In this document: one piece after another, positions 13,191 through 26,500 of the stretch | How the letters are laid out: every line of letters starts with the position of its first letter | Numbering within the stretch: the stretch's first letter is position 1 | Origin: Sipunculus nudus | Lineage: Eukaryota; Annelida; Sipuncula; Golfingiida; Sipunculidae | Direction of reading: 5' to 3' | DNA: 64,000 bases | Assembly: GCA_026874595.1 (NCBI GenBank) | Contig: CM049308.1 | Span: forward strand, 53,515,624 to 53,579,623 | Program-made: the position numbers and the translations under genes | Notes under the pieces: model-generated | What the model was told of the DNA's origin: nothing | The model's input: only the letters and a program-made list of their open reading frames with translations | Database searches by the model: none

Positions 13191-14666
13191 CTATAATACT
13201 AACAGTATCTCAACATGTATCTCACAGTATACTGTGGTTGCCTTCACATTTATGGCCTGGGTTTAAATTTTTGAAATCTTCATTGTTTCTTGTTTTTTTG
13301 GGGAGGGTTTTCATTTGCGATGTTACCATAGAGTATAACCTACATAGGCTATATCCATTTTCATTAAGCTTTGTTAAAAATGACAATCACCTGTGCAAAT
13401 AAGGTGTCATTCATGACGGTTTTATCATTTGGATAATTTCCCTCAATCAAGAATTATAAAGAATTTGAAACCAACATGAACAAATAGCCAACAACTTTTT
13501 TTAAGATGGAAATTGTTCATTGATCATGATTACTATTTTACATTTATCACAACATTAATTGAAACCTGTTAAATAATATAACCTATTTACTGCCCACATA
13601 TCACAAGACACACACACCATCATATACACACACAAACATTCAGAACTGGTTCAGCAAGACCATGAGTCTTACCTGACAGGACGGCTGACACGTCAGTTAA
13701 TTTCTGGGTGGTCTTAATACACAGGTGGTCATTTTGACAGTTTTTAAAGCATGAACACCAAAAACTGATATAAATATATGTACAGTAGAATTACGGCCAC
13801 CTTAGGGGCCACTTAAATGTGAACCGAGGTGCTGATCCTGGATATCTATCATCAGTTTGAATAAAAGTGGGAAAATATAATGATTTTCATACAGTAAAGT
13901 TTTTTTTTCAGAGTAATCACTGGATGGACTGTCTTCATGTATGGTATGTATGTGTGTATACTAATGCCAATACATCAAATGTAATGGGATTAAAATCAAG
14001 ATCACCTGTTTTTCAGGCACCTTCAGTACCCATAGTTTTCCAGGCTGTATGTGAATGTAACCTTATGAATATACATATGTACCAAGGGTTGTGTCCAGAG
14101 CTGGTTTGATTCATCAATACATCGACTGAAGTATCATGAGACACATGCTGGGAATATACATGTATGTATTATTGATACACAGACACATATACTGATGTTG
14201 CCTGAAACTTTAAAATTTGCTTTCCATGATAATATCAAGATGCTAATCTTTAGTTTCAAAATCCTGCCTGACAATGTCATGACTACAGATCAATAATTAA
14301 TATGCATGTTAAAGTTTTTACCAATGATTTCTTTTCATTCCACTTCTAATAGGCCAAAAAAAAGGTATGGTTCTATGGCACTTTTTTTTCAGAAATCAGT
14401 GTGGGCTGGCAATATTTTTATTTTTACCTTTTTTTGTATGTTTTGTTAAAAATGTCATATGATCTGGGAAAAGCATGAAAATAACATAATTATTTTGCTT
14501 AACAGGTAAAAGCACTACATAACAAAGGAAATCTTATCAAAATTGTATTATTTTACTTTCTTGAAAGATGAAAATTAAAATAAAAATGTTTGATGCGTGG
14601 GGTTAAATTGATGCGGGATGTGCCTAAGAACGATACCCTATATTTTTTTGGCCTTATTAATATATC
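13191..14666. other. Spacer with a short repeat fragment
   Basis: At about 13705-13735 lies a GTGGTCTTAATACACAGGTGG block that resembles 50610-50715, so it is probably a MITE fragment. The remainder is AT-rich with no supported gene. Confidence 0.4.
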
Positions 14667-14672
14667 TTTATT
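14667..14672 (-). terminator. Candidate poly(A) signal for the 14.8-15.1 kb gene
   Basis: AATAAA on the minus strand, about 143 bases after the stop codon at 14815-14817. This is a plausible 3' UTR length, inferred from position only. Confidence 0.45.
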
Positions 14673-14814
14673 AAAACACTTTAAAATGTGGATCTCCAAT
14701 GTAGGAAGAGAGACCTGCGTAACTACTTGCCAGAGAGTGTCATGATACTTACTGTATCATGAACTAGCCCACATTACTCCGATTACTGACATAACATTAG
14801 ATCATTATTAAGCA

Positions 14815-15065
14815 CTACTGATTGTCTGCAGTCTGCCCACCATTACTCTGTTCTAAGTCAACTTCAATACCACTGTCCATGATGTGGTTACCATTGAGAT
14901 GCTGTAACGAGATGATGGAAGTTTCCACCTCAGCTTCCGTAACCAGGTCACTGGGTGCCCCACTGCTGGAATCGGACTGCCCTTTACCTGTCATGGGCTT
15001 AGCTCCCATAGTGGAAGAGTCAAAAAGCTCGTCAGATGATGTGTCAGAATGCTCAGCAAGCAGCC
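14815..15065 (-). CDS. Last coding exon of an unrecognised Ser/acidic-rich protein (partial)
   Basis: On the minus strand a strong 3' splice site (T-rich tract, then TGTTGTCTGCAG) at 15066-15067 opens an 82-codon frame ending at TAG 14815-14817. The exon begins with two bases of a split codon. The peptide starts LLAEHSDTSSDELFDSS, continues through runs rich in Ser, Asp and Glu, and ends NGGQTADNQ. It looks like a disordered, casein-kinase-2-type phosphoacceptor tail (SDTSSDE) and has no membrane segment or folded domain. I do not recognise the family. Upstream exons should lie between 15066 and the end of the GPR180-like gene near 20.15 kb, or further away if the genes interleave, but I could not place them. 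The frame is better composed than its AT-rich surroundings. The overlapping plus-strand frame here is a shadow. Confidence 0.55.
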
Positions 15066-15590
15066 CTGCAGACAACATGCAAAAAAAACACACTCAGGTA
15101 CAAGTTAAGCTACATGCTACATGCACATGGAAGCTAAAAATGTGCTTAACACTTGATCAGACTGGGCAAGTCAGTGATGATTTTATATACCGGTACCATT
15201 AGAATATCAGCTGTTCTTGCATAGGTCTATCCCCTTCATAATCAAAATGTCCAATTTCTCAAGATTTATGGGGAAATATTGAAAAGGAGCAAACCTAGGG
15301 CACACTTAGCATCATTAAAAACATGGGGATCCTTTGGGTCAAGTATTTTTTCTGCCCTACCTGATCCCACACTGTCTGCTGGAAAAATTTTTCCCATTTT
15401 GAGCCCTGCAAAACTTGGTAATATTGTGATTTAAATATTGTGGTTATTCTTATATATAGACTGAGTCCCTGTTTCAGTGCTCAGTTATGTTATGATGCAG
15501 ACCAAACTGTTAAGACAAATTAAAGACCATTCTCCCTGCACTGCTCTTACTCAGCTTAATAATATTCCTTTGAGATTTCAGTAAAATATA

Positions 15591-16686
15591 TACCGTATTT
15601 ATTCTAATTTGGCGACCACTTAAAAATAATTAATTTTCTCAGAGGTCGAGATAATGGAGGATATTTGAAAATTATCTTCATGCAGAATTCGCGGTGGTCG
15701 AGATATTGGAGGCATGCGGTTTGATAACCTTCCGTAGAGACGCAGATCGAGCCGCTCTGACACTCGAGCGGTCATATGAATTGGATGATAATTTGGTTGT
15801 AAATAAGTCTGTTTTGTTATCTTAACAGTATTTTCTACAAACAGACTTCCAACCGTCACATGAATTATAAGCAGTCCGCAAATGATTAATCAAACTGAGC
15901 TCAATCACTTTACAAAATGATCACTACTTCGCGTATAGGTACGATCACTTGACATAGACGGCAACTCATTTAACCACCAGTTGTTTCAAGTTAACCCCCG
16001 AGGCGGCGATACCGGCGGGTCGAAAAGGGACAAGCAGCTGCATCAAGTTGGAAGAAGACTTTATAAAAAAATAACCGCCTATTATCAGATAACTTTTATT
16101 TGCATAATACGTAATAAATATAGGAAAGTAAAGGGGCGTTAAAATATATATGACCGGAAATGGTCCTAGCTCGTGTGCCCTCGATCGGGCCCCGTTTGGT
16201 TTGCGCGGTCACCCATCCAAAAACTAACCGGGGTTGTTTAAACTTAACTAAGATGACAGTTCCACCTGTATCACAGTTGTTCCACCACGCGTGCTTTGCA
16301 GTATTTTGTAAATATTATTGCTGAAGATCCCACGTGAATTGCACACGAGGCACGTGCGTATCAGGAATGGTACACGAGTTTGCTTCGTCAAAGACACCCA
16401 TTTGGATCTTGAACGCTTTATCATGTTTATATATTATGAAAAACGCATCTTTGTATCTTCATAAATTTTATTGGAAGCAAGTTTGATGTGGATGCCCAGT
16501 GTATTAAGAATCTAGTCAGATACAAACTGCGGTGCCCGTGAGAGACGGAGACATTTCACCTTAACATTGTCGACAGAAAACATCGTCGGCAGTCGAGAAA
16601 TTAGAGTCATTTTAGAAATTATGCTTTCAAAATATTTTCTGGGGTCGAGAAATAAGAGGGATCTCCAAATTGGAATAAATACGGTA
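15591..16686. mobile_element. 1.1-kb non-autonomous DNA transposon with TACCGTATTTATTC ends
   Basis: The left end TACCGTATTTATTCTAATTT pairs with a right end whose reverse complement is TACCGTATTTATTCCAATTT. Both are followed by GGTCGAGA-type subterminal motifs (15644, 15696, 16643). The TA at the outer edges is consistent with a TA-target Tc/mariner- or pogo-type element, which is inference from end structure. No transposase frame remains; the small minus-strand frames at both ends are just the terminal repeats read through. Confidence 0.75.
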
Positions 16687-17753
16687 AAATAGCTTGATGG
16701 AGGCCAAGAGTTGACACTACTATAATCCACCATTTTGGGCGTGGCACCCTTTAGTGTTCCTCCACATTTACCTCTGGTCCAGTCACCCCCAAGTTTTGTC
16801 AGCAGACAGATTTGTGCCATGAGCACACATGGGTCCTTTCACCCCTCTCAGGCAACACCCCTTTGCCCTTATGGAATCCTGATTGTTTTTTTTTACTCCT
16901 GAATTATAACCAGGGCCTGTTGGCTTTCCAATAAATCACAGGGTCCGACACACAGGGTCATTAATCATTGATATAGGGTCTCCTGAGCTCAGTGATTTAA
17001 AAGGAGTCACTGATGACAGCAAATGCCCAGACAGTTATTGCAAGGCAAGTGTTACATGTCAAAGTAGAGACCAAAAGGAACACTTCATCACTCCAGTACT
17101 GATACAGCTTCAACACCCCTGCTTAATTTACCATGCTTATCAGATGTCATGGTTTCCCTATTATAAACAAGATGTTTATAAAAAACTGTACAACAAAATA
17201 TTACTAAATTAATATATTAAAATTTAAAACTGTAAGTGCATCTTTTGAGTTTACACTTGAAAAGTGATGATGAATCAAAATGACTTGCCCAGCTGAGTAA
17301 ATCACATCTGACAAGGTTAACTGAAGCATTGATATAGGATTATCTAACATAACTAATGGTAGGTATAATAGGTAAACAGTGTTTAATGTGAAAAAAGCAA
17401 ATACTAAAATCTACTGAAATAGGTTCAAAACAATTAAAAAATAATATTAATTAATATTACTTAAATTCTACTTAACTGGGTGTATAATAAGCAAGTGATA
17501 TGGTGTAACTTTGATAGTTGCTAAGCTAATAATTTTGCAGGCATGGCTTTGATGTAAAGTTAATACTGTGTGCAGTATGGAATGGAGTGGGCACAAATCT
17601 ACCATTATCACAATAACACTATAGTCATATGTACTGCATCTACATCACAATAGCTGGACAATAAATATTACAATGGTTTCACTGGAAGCTCCTAGCTCTG
17701 TGGAAAAGTATCCAAGATAAAGATAGAAGTACGGAGTGTACACTATTTATGCA
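16687..17753. other. Spacer without supported genes
   Basis: Mixed AT-rich sequence. The block at about 16910-17110 looks like an old dispersed repeat but has no visible boundaries. No exon could be supported. Confidence 0.35.
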
Positions 17754-18080
17754 GTGTTTATTCACTGCAATTGTTCTAGAGTTTTAACCACAGCTTTGTA
17801 TGGCAAGGTTTTCCAGAACTTTTCACCACAAGGGCTGGCGCCAGGTAAATAATTGTAATCAGAATAATGAGGGCGTGGTATGACAATTTGCATCCAGCTC
17901 CAAGCTTCAAATCTGCAACCTTTGCTATTGTTGGTCTTACTCTTGGCTCTGTGCCAGAACTGGTGTAATCAGACCAACGAGACCCGGGTTTGAAATCTGT
18001 TGAAACCCGGAGAATCTCGCTATGCAAAGCAGTGGTTAAAATGAAATAGATTTGTCAAGAATTTAACTGCTGCATAAGGA
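17754..18080. repeat. MITE-like repeat related to those at 7.4 and 29.2 kb
   Basis: It shares CTATGCAAAGCAGTGGTTA (18020-18038) with the element at 7423-7730, and TCTTGGCTCTGTGCCA with 29150-29470. Internal inverted pairs such as TTTCAACAG/CTGTTGAAA (17993-18007) suggest a fold-back element. Confidence 0.5.
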
Positions 18081-18129
18081 ATGTATATAGAGAGTGTATT
18101 GTGTATAATATCAGTGTCAGAACAAGAGT

Positions 18130-18450
18130 CATCTGACTTAAACATTCCTGATGCAATGGACATGTTACATTAGTTCAATAACTCATTCCACTTAACCACT
18201 GCCTTCAACAGCATGACTTGCTAAGTATTCTGCCACCAGATGGCGTAAAGCTTATCATGGTCCAACCAGGCAGAGTGGAGTAATACAAGTCTTACCAAGC
18301 TTGAAACCTAAAACACTCCTCTCTCATTGTCAGTGATATTCTTGGACATAATTTAGTTCCCTGGCTGCAGTACTCAGCAAACCCTGCTACTGAAAAATGG
18401 TTATGTGGAAGAAGTTACAGAACAAATGCAGCATTGGCTACTTGCTTCAC
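18130..18450. repeat. Dispersed repeat, relative of 29150-29470
   Basis: AACTCATTCCACTTAACCAC followed by TGCCT at about 18180 closely matches 29187-29211, with further colinear similarity downstream (AAACCCTGCTA in both). Confidence 0.5.
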
Positions 18451-19219
18451 TTGTGGGTGCATAGCCAAATGTAGTGAGGAAAATATTTTGTGGCAGGAAA
18501 ATTTTGTAGGAAGTGGAGCAAGAAAAAAATCTTTTTATTGCAAAAACATTTTTCTTTTGATAAGAACTTTTTTCTTTCAATGAGATAATTTTCTTGCTAC
18601 CAGAAAAAATATCTTATGGCATGAAATAATCTTTTGGGAGAGGAGCAACAGAAGATAATATATCTCACCTTAAGCAAATTTAGATATACATTTTTGACCT
18701 TAAGCATGCTGCCTAAAAATCAAGGGAATTATATTAAAGAATTCAAGTCAACAGAAAAGTTTCTTTGGATAAGAAATATCATCTTATAAAGAAAATTATT
18801 TTTTAGCAGTGTGGTAACAATGTAGCGACAGCCTGTCACCCCAAACGTCAATTTTAGATGAACTGAAGAACTACAGGCCCTATCAGTTTATTTCCGAAGG
18901 CCTGAGTGTCATGTTGTCATGGCTAGGTAACAATGCTACATTGTTTTTCATATGATTTGGTTATTGTTCTCTAGATGTTATCTTTTGATCACAAATAACA
19001 GTTGACATCACTAAAATCCATGTGAATTTCTCAACTCTTGAGTGATATTAAAAAGATCAGTGTATTAAAAAAATTTAAATGTGAAGAAAATAAAATTCCA
19101 TCACTTTCATATAAGCCTAGGTAAAAATACAGATTAACTATTTTTGTATGTGCAAAGAATGTATAAACATTATAGAATTAAGTTTGATATCTTGAAAAAG
19201 TAAAACAATCACATGCTTC

Positions 19220-19850
19220 TCTGGTAGTGTTGTAATCAAGTCCACACTGTCAGAGTCTGAGTGCAAGTCCTAGTCCAAACAAGTCGATTCCACGTCAAAG
19301 TCTGAGGCCTTGAGGTTTGAAACAAAGTCATTCTTCTTGGAGTCCAAGTCTTATGAAAACTCTAGTCCAAGTCTGAGTCCAAGTCCAAAACATTGTATTA
19401 TTCAAACCACCTTAAAATTCAAATTTAAGATCATTATGTGTATTTGTAAGTATGTTTACACAAGGGCTTCACTTTGATATTGAATTACAATTAACTTCCA
19501 ATGCAGGGAATGGGTTTGGTACATAGTCTAAACTTGTTTTTGTAATATTCTGTCATTAGTTAGCATATGTAAGCCTTTATAGTGGGGTTTCTAATCTGAA
19601 TGTCAGGCTTAACATGACAGATTTAATTCTGCTGGACTCAACATGGGCTCGGCCTAATTTCTTAAGTCCTGACCCTGAGTTCAAATACAAGTTCAAGTCC
19701 AGAACCCAAGTCAGAGTATAAGTCCTTGAAAAACTGGACTCAAATTCTACATCAATGTTCTCTGGTAACCAAGCACTTTTTCTATGAAACCTAAATCTGC
19801 TTCTATTTTCTTCTGGTATCAGGTGCTGCCACCTGTCAAAAATCACTGCA
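19220..19850. repeat. GAGTCCAAGTCC-rich dispersed repeat
   Basis: Imperfect reiterations of AGTCCAAGTC / GAGTCTGAGTCC occupy 19235-19400 and recur at 19660-19745. The same element type is present at 45385-45540 and 47040-47235. The peptide frame across it is an artefact of the repeat. Confidence 0.65.
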
Positions 19851-20152
19851 AACTCATCTATAAGTGTATTTGGTAACTGACAAAAATGTTGGGGCTAAAT
19901 GAGTTTGTTTTCTTCATTCAAATCTACAAATCCCCTGCTTCATGTTATATCTGTAACACATGACTGAGAAATTGTTTCATTTAATTCATGTCCTATGTGC
20001 ACTAAACAAACAAAAATTTAATGTATGATACGCTGTTGTAATACAAAAGTTGTTAGTATGATTCAATGAAATTGTAAATTTGAGAAGAGACTTTGACAAG
20101 ATAGTAGTAAATTGTAACACCATCATCTTTCTCTGTGGCTAAAATTAACACT

Positions 20153-20158
20153 TTTATT
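20153..20158 (-). terminator. Candidate poly(A) signal of the GPR180-like gene
   Basis: AATAAA on the minus strand, about 235 bases 3' of the stop codon at 20392-20394. More AATAAA copies on this strand lie within the preceding ~70 bases, so the exact site is uncertain. Confidence 0.4.
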
Positions 20159-20391
20159 GAATATAAAAAATTAATATCTCATTAAACAACACCTAATAAA
20201 TACACATAGAGAATAAAGAAATTAACAACTAGTATATTATATTCATATACATACTATTATTAAAAGGTATACTGGTCCTTAATCAATAGCCTTTGTGCTA
20301 TGTATAGCTGACAATATCTATATCAATAACTTTGTTAATACCTCAGTGTTTGTGACTATATAATACAGCTGTGTATAGAGTCAGGGAACAT

Positions 20392-20570
20392 TTAAGTTGC
20401 CAGTGATGACATACTGTCATTTGAACTAGTAAGTACCAGACCTGTTATTTCTATGTCTTCTCTTGGAACAACAGCTTCGGCCTTCAGGTTGAAGTACAGG
20501 TAACTTCTTGATGGCCATAGCAGGTGTGTCATTATCATATACGAGAGAAAATCAGCTGCAAGGGTCACAC
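20392..20570 (-). CDS. GPR180/TMEM145-like, last coding exon 4
   Basis: It follows the acceptor TTATGTTATAG at 20571-20572, completes Ser431 (A+GT) and encodes membrane segment 7, LLWPSRSYLYF, then a short polar tail ending at TAA 20392-20394. It was too short for ordinary frame lists. Its first 12 bases belong to unit 1 of the 38-bp minisatellite. Confidence 0.85.
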
Positions 20571-23500
20571 CTATAACATAAATAATGTAAAACAGTCAAA
20601 GGTCCCATATATAACATAAATAATGTAAAAAAGTCAAGGGTCACACCTATAATATAAATTATCTGAAAAAGTCAAGGGTAAAACCTATAACATAAACTAT
20701 GTAATAAGAGCACAGCAAAAGTGCATAATAGGTCCTTGTGTATCTGGAGACCTCTGACCTCTTTAAATATTTGTGAATTTTTATGCAAAGGTAATTTAGG
20801 TGAGAAACTTAATTGGTAAATATGTATAATGAGTTCAATGAAAATCCATAGGATTTTTGGTAATTCATCAAGGTGCCTCCAAAGTAGGGTGAACTCTGAC
20901 CTCATTAAATTTGCATGGATTTTGCTGGAAATCAAAATATGGTGAGATATTTTATTGATTAAAATTTCTTATGAGTTTTATCAAAATCCTTCATTTTCCT
21001 TGTAAGTTGTCACAGCAACACCACAAAGTAGCCTAAAGACCCGTGACCTAATTATATACGCGTGGATGTTGCCTATAATGGAACACAGGCAAGATAATCT
21101 GTTGGTTAGTAGTTATGGTGAGTTTTGTGAAAATTCATCAGAGACCCAGTAAATTATTGCGGCAACACTAAAAGTTAACAGATGGACAGACAAGGGTTTT
21201 CCCATAATACACTCATCATAATGAGTGGCGTATAAAAAAGTCCAGGGTCACACCTATAATATTATTTATGTAAAAAAGCCATGGATCACACCTATAACAT
21301 AAATTATGTAAAAAAAAGTCAAGGATCACACATAAAATATAAATTATGTAAAACAAGTCAATAAATACACAACCAAATGCAGTAAAACTTAACTGTAGCA
21401 AATTGGACTTTCAGAAATCAGAGCCCAAACAACTGCCAAATGCAATATCACCAGTTCTCTAATCTGCTGATAAACCTTATTTAATTTAACATACAGATAG
21501 AAAAAGCAAATAATAAATTTAAGAAACTCTCAATAGACTAAACTAATCTAATATTCCATATCCATTAATTTTCTGTGTCCTCATTGGTACTGGGTAAAAG
21601 GAATATGCAGTGGAACCTGTATCACACCCACCCCACAATTGTGACCACTCTAAAATTACTGTCACTTTTCTTGGTCCCAAATATATGATCAAAGTTAACT
21701 TAGAATTCCAAAAATACGACCATCCCCAAATTACAACCACTTTTGTCAGTTCCAAAGGTGGTCATAATTTAGGGGTTCCACTGTGCATTAGCGATGAAAC
21801 AATTTTAAAGCAAATTATTGTGTATTCACATTCATGAAGATGCAGCAGGTTTATTTGGTGATCTCTTGCTATGAATTGATCTATCCATGAACTCCATATG
21901 ACCTTAATCACATATTCATTCAATGAATAATCATAAGCATTGGACTAACGAGCAACCAATCAGGTGACCTTAAACATTAAAAAGTGTCAATCATATGACA
22001 AAAATAATATTTTGCATAATTTGACAGAGCTCTCTCAAACAGAACTCGTGTTGTCTGTACCAGGAGGCAGTACCATGGTTGGCATGTTTTCCGGGATATT
22101 TTTTTTATAAAAATGGGACAGTATAAAACAATCTAGGCTGTAGGCTGCAGGAGCCATTCCTCTGACTACCCAGTAAAAAAATAATGTCTTACCTGGCATG
22201 TAATTCGTATGAGACATATAATCCAAAATATTGCAAAACAGTTCACAATGACTGCGATATTAGGACAGCGATACCAGTTGATGACGTCAGTCAATACAAC
22301 GTCCTGTGTCATCGACCTTTGTGACGTCATTATTATATTGTAAGAAGCTCTCACTACCAAGGGCATAGAATACCTACTGTGTATGAGCGTTTAAGGGGAT
22401 CATTGCAATAATGAGGTTAGAAGGGCAAAGCATTTGGTTTCTGGTGGATAGGTCAATTGTATAAGGCAAAAAGTCTGCAAATCAATTTGCATATTGTCAT
22501 GTGATGTCATGAATCAGTTTATCTTGTGAGTTGCCTGGCGATACACAGCCTTAGAAGCAAAGCCAAAGGGACTTGAACACATCTAAGACTTATAACATAC
22601 CGGCTTACTGGGTTATAAATATTTCAACTAGAGCAAGCTAGATTTTTTAGCCTGAAACTGACATAGGCTGGGAAAATATTTTGACTTAAATAATTTGACA
22701 ATGCAACAAAGTTTCACTGCACTTAATGTATTAAAACTTTCATCTCTGAATTGTCTTCAAAAGAGTTTGTGGGTATTATTTATTAAACCGTTTTTAATTC
22801 CATAGATTTTGCATTAAGCAAGACCACCAGAGAACAGAATTTTTCTGTATTTATTTCTGGCCTGAGAATAAATTTTCAAGAACAAAATGTGCTCTAATAA
22901 ACATACCCTGATAAAAAATATGCTTAATTCCTGTGACTTTTGGATGATTTCAAAGTATATGTACATATAAGGAATCATCTGAAGTTTTTATATGAAGTAC
23001 TAATCTGGTATGACCATATTACATAAATTTGAATTGATATATAGCCCAATGTATATATGTCAGTTTTTTGTAATGCATATAGAAATAGTTAGTTCATTGA
23101 TATGAACTTGATAATCCACAAATCTCTTGAAATAAAAAACAAATCAATAATAATTGTTGATCTACCTTATCTACATAATACTTTATTTTCAAGGAAATGT
23201 AATAAAATCTATTAAATCCTGATAATTTTAAACCAATTTTCATTGTGTTTTCCTTAGAGTAAGACTCATTTAAAATAGTATTTAAATACATCATTTACAA
23301 GACTCTAAGGGAATACTCTATGAATTTAAAATTTGTTTAGCTTATCAGATTGTCTGGTCTCTGCTTTTCCTAGGCATGAATTTGTTTTGTATATATATCA
23401 TTAGTGCATAATGAAATAAATTAGCTCATACTTTAAATGGCCTGTTCTAACTTGTATAACTGCACGAGTTATCTATTGTGATTCCCTTGAAAATAATAAT

Positions 23501-26500
23501 AAAATTCTTCCTGGAATGCAATCAGTTTGGTTGAATAAATAGACCTATGTGCTGGTATGGTACTTTATACATACAAAATTCAAAAGTATGGTCATGATTT
23601 TGTGAGGTATCAGGAAAATAAATAAAACTTACTCAGTATTGTTTTGTATCTCCATAGAAGTGACAGCTGTGTTCAAATGGCAGCCACAATGGGCAGATAC
23701 ACAAACCAGACCAGGAAACCAGCTTACAAAATTCAGAAGTATGGTCATGATTTTGTGAGGTATCAGAAAAAATAAATAAAACTTACTCAGTATTGTTTTG
23801 TATCTCCATAGAAGTGACAGCTGTGTTCCAATGGCGGCCACAATGGGCAGATACACAAACCAGACCAGGAAACCAGCTCCAAAATGCAGGTAGAATCGAC
23901 GCTTCTCCTGGACGAGTTCCAGGTGAACAGTGTCTCGTAGTTCAAGGAGGAACCACACCATGATACAGATTCTGAATGCAAGGATGAGGAATCCTGGCCA
24001 GGTCTGCCACTCGTCAATGTCAGAGATCAGATCAACTTCCATCTTGTGAAAAATTCAAACAATCATACATCAATTGGTGAATCAATTATAATTCAAGAGT
24101 AGTGAAAAAAATTGATCTTCAATACACTGCTTAAGTTTAATCTTCACTGCATAAAGTAGACCTAACAAAAACAGAGAAGAAGCATTTGTTTAATTAACGC
24201 AGCTATATTTCTTGTGGTGTCTATCATAGTTACTGTTATTCAGCCAGATTAAATGACAGGGAACAGACAATATATACAGTATATACATACATATAAACTT
24301 TATGGTAATAACATAATAGTTTAACTGTAAAACAATTAATCTGAAAAAAACAAGTCACTTACTTCTCATAGTACATTTTATACTGAAATATTCAAAGGGT
24401 CAAAGAGATCTGTCCCAGTGCATAGATGTACCAGTATATATAATGGCATCACTTCTGGAAGTCCTTGATATATCTCCAGGAAATGTAACTGTTAATATCA
24501 GCATAACTCAGAATAAAATAAGCTTACAAAGAATTAAACCTGCTGTTGGAACTGTGCATGTGGTTTAGGGTGGCTGGGGATGGGGGGGGGGGGGTGTACA
24601 GGGGACATCACAAGGGAAAGCAAAGACTTATCTCTTATTGGCATACAGGTCTATATTGTCTACTTCATAAAGGGTAATCAGCTGGTTAATTAGTAGTTAT
24701 CTTGTACTAAATTACAAGGTAAGCAGACAAAAATTAAGTGTCCAGGTCATTCCTACCAGACTTCATACACAGAACAAGGAAGAGGAAATAATTATGTTTC
24801 ATTAGCATACCTATATTAATATGCTATATTGGTTACTTCATGAAGGTTTTTAAAAAAAATTAAAAGGTTAACAGACAAAATGCAATCGTCCAGGTCATTC
24901 TTACCAGATTCCAAACAAAGAGACCCAAGTTGCCGACAGTATACGTTGCCCACACAGTAAACAGGAAGGCTTTGGCTCTACTTGTGAGGCTCATCCGAGT
25001 GATAGTCCATCCTTTTACCACCAGGAGGAGCACCAGCATGAAGAGGCACTGAGCAAATGTATCTATAAAATTTCCTGTGACTCGTAACAGTTCAACCCCA
25101 GTGCCATCAAAGGCAAACTTGAACACATGAATAAAGTTAAATATAACTCCAATATATTCCATAGACATGCATGATGTTAACAGTAATGGTAACGTATGCT
25201 TCTGTCGAGATAACGCATACAACTGCAGTGGTACAAGAATACTGTAGGTGACAAGGAATACTAAGTAGATTTCAAAAACATCATGCATTTCAAATGAAAA
25301 CTGGTGCTCAAATGGATTAACATGTTTGATGAACGGATTGCCATTGACAAGCCAAATGTCATAATCAAGCTCTATGTCCTCATTATTGTTGCCCCAGGTG
25401 CAGACATCCCCATTACTGGTGTTCAAATGGCAAGATGATAAACTGATGTACCAAAATCTAAAATGGAAAAAAAATTTCAATCAAAATAGAAAATATTGTT
25501 TATATTTCCAGGATGGAATTAAGATGGAGTAACTGTATTATCAGTTTTACATATTAAATCATACAAATCTATATTGTTACTCTACAATCTTGTGGTCCTT
25601 GTCCAATGAAGCTCAGTTATCATGTACAGCCATAATTTACATTCAATGGCAAAGTTAAATGACATTAAGTAAGATATTTTATACAATTATAGAAAAGGTG
25701 CCTACTGGGTTTACTCTCAAAGATAATGACGAAAAAGTGCATATGATGAAAAATAGTGACATAAGGGTTTACATATCAAGTTTTTCACCACTCATGTTAT
25801 TATATTACTCTATCCCCATAAAAGAAATCACCCTCTTTAGCATGGGAACTATTCTGTTCATACAAATAAACTTTCGGATAGGCACCTATTCTATAATCTC
25901 TCCATACATTTAGCACGTGATAAACAAAAGTGTTGAAAACCCAGTGTATTACGATGCAGTTACATTGCAAAATGAGCACAGGTCCCTTATCAGGGAATAT
26001 CACAGAGTTTGATTTGGACTATCATGGATAAACTATTGTAATACAATAAATTTAAAATTAAATTACTATTTAAATTAAACAAATTGAATAACCAGGTAGT
26101 TAAAATTAAACAAAACATTTTATTAACTTTACCTGGGTTCATGTATATCTTGGACCCTGTATGTAAACTGGTACCCTGGTACCACTTTTTCTGGTTGCTG
26201 GAGTTCTTCTTCACAAAGTTCACCTGTAGGGCAGGGTACTTTTCTGAGAAAATCTTCTTTTCCATACTGGTTACACTTCAGGTCCCAAGAAACTGTGTCT
26301 ATCTTTTTAAACATTGCAGGACATGCTTCATCACGTGAGGCACTCCTGTTTCCATAATACTCTAGAAAATACTCACTATCTACAACCACAAATGTCACCC
26401 TTGTGCTTACATTATGTTTAGATGTTATGTTCCCATAAATAAAACCTTGGGTGTTTTCTCGATCGTGCATGTTGGTTTTCTGGAATCCAAATTTGGACAG

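Noticed and set aside
14822-15202. 126-residue plus-strand frame
   Set aside because: Shadow of the minus-strand terminal exon, which has a strong acceptor and fits with a poly(A) signal.
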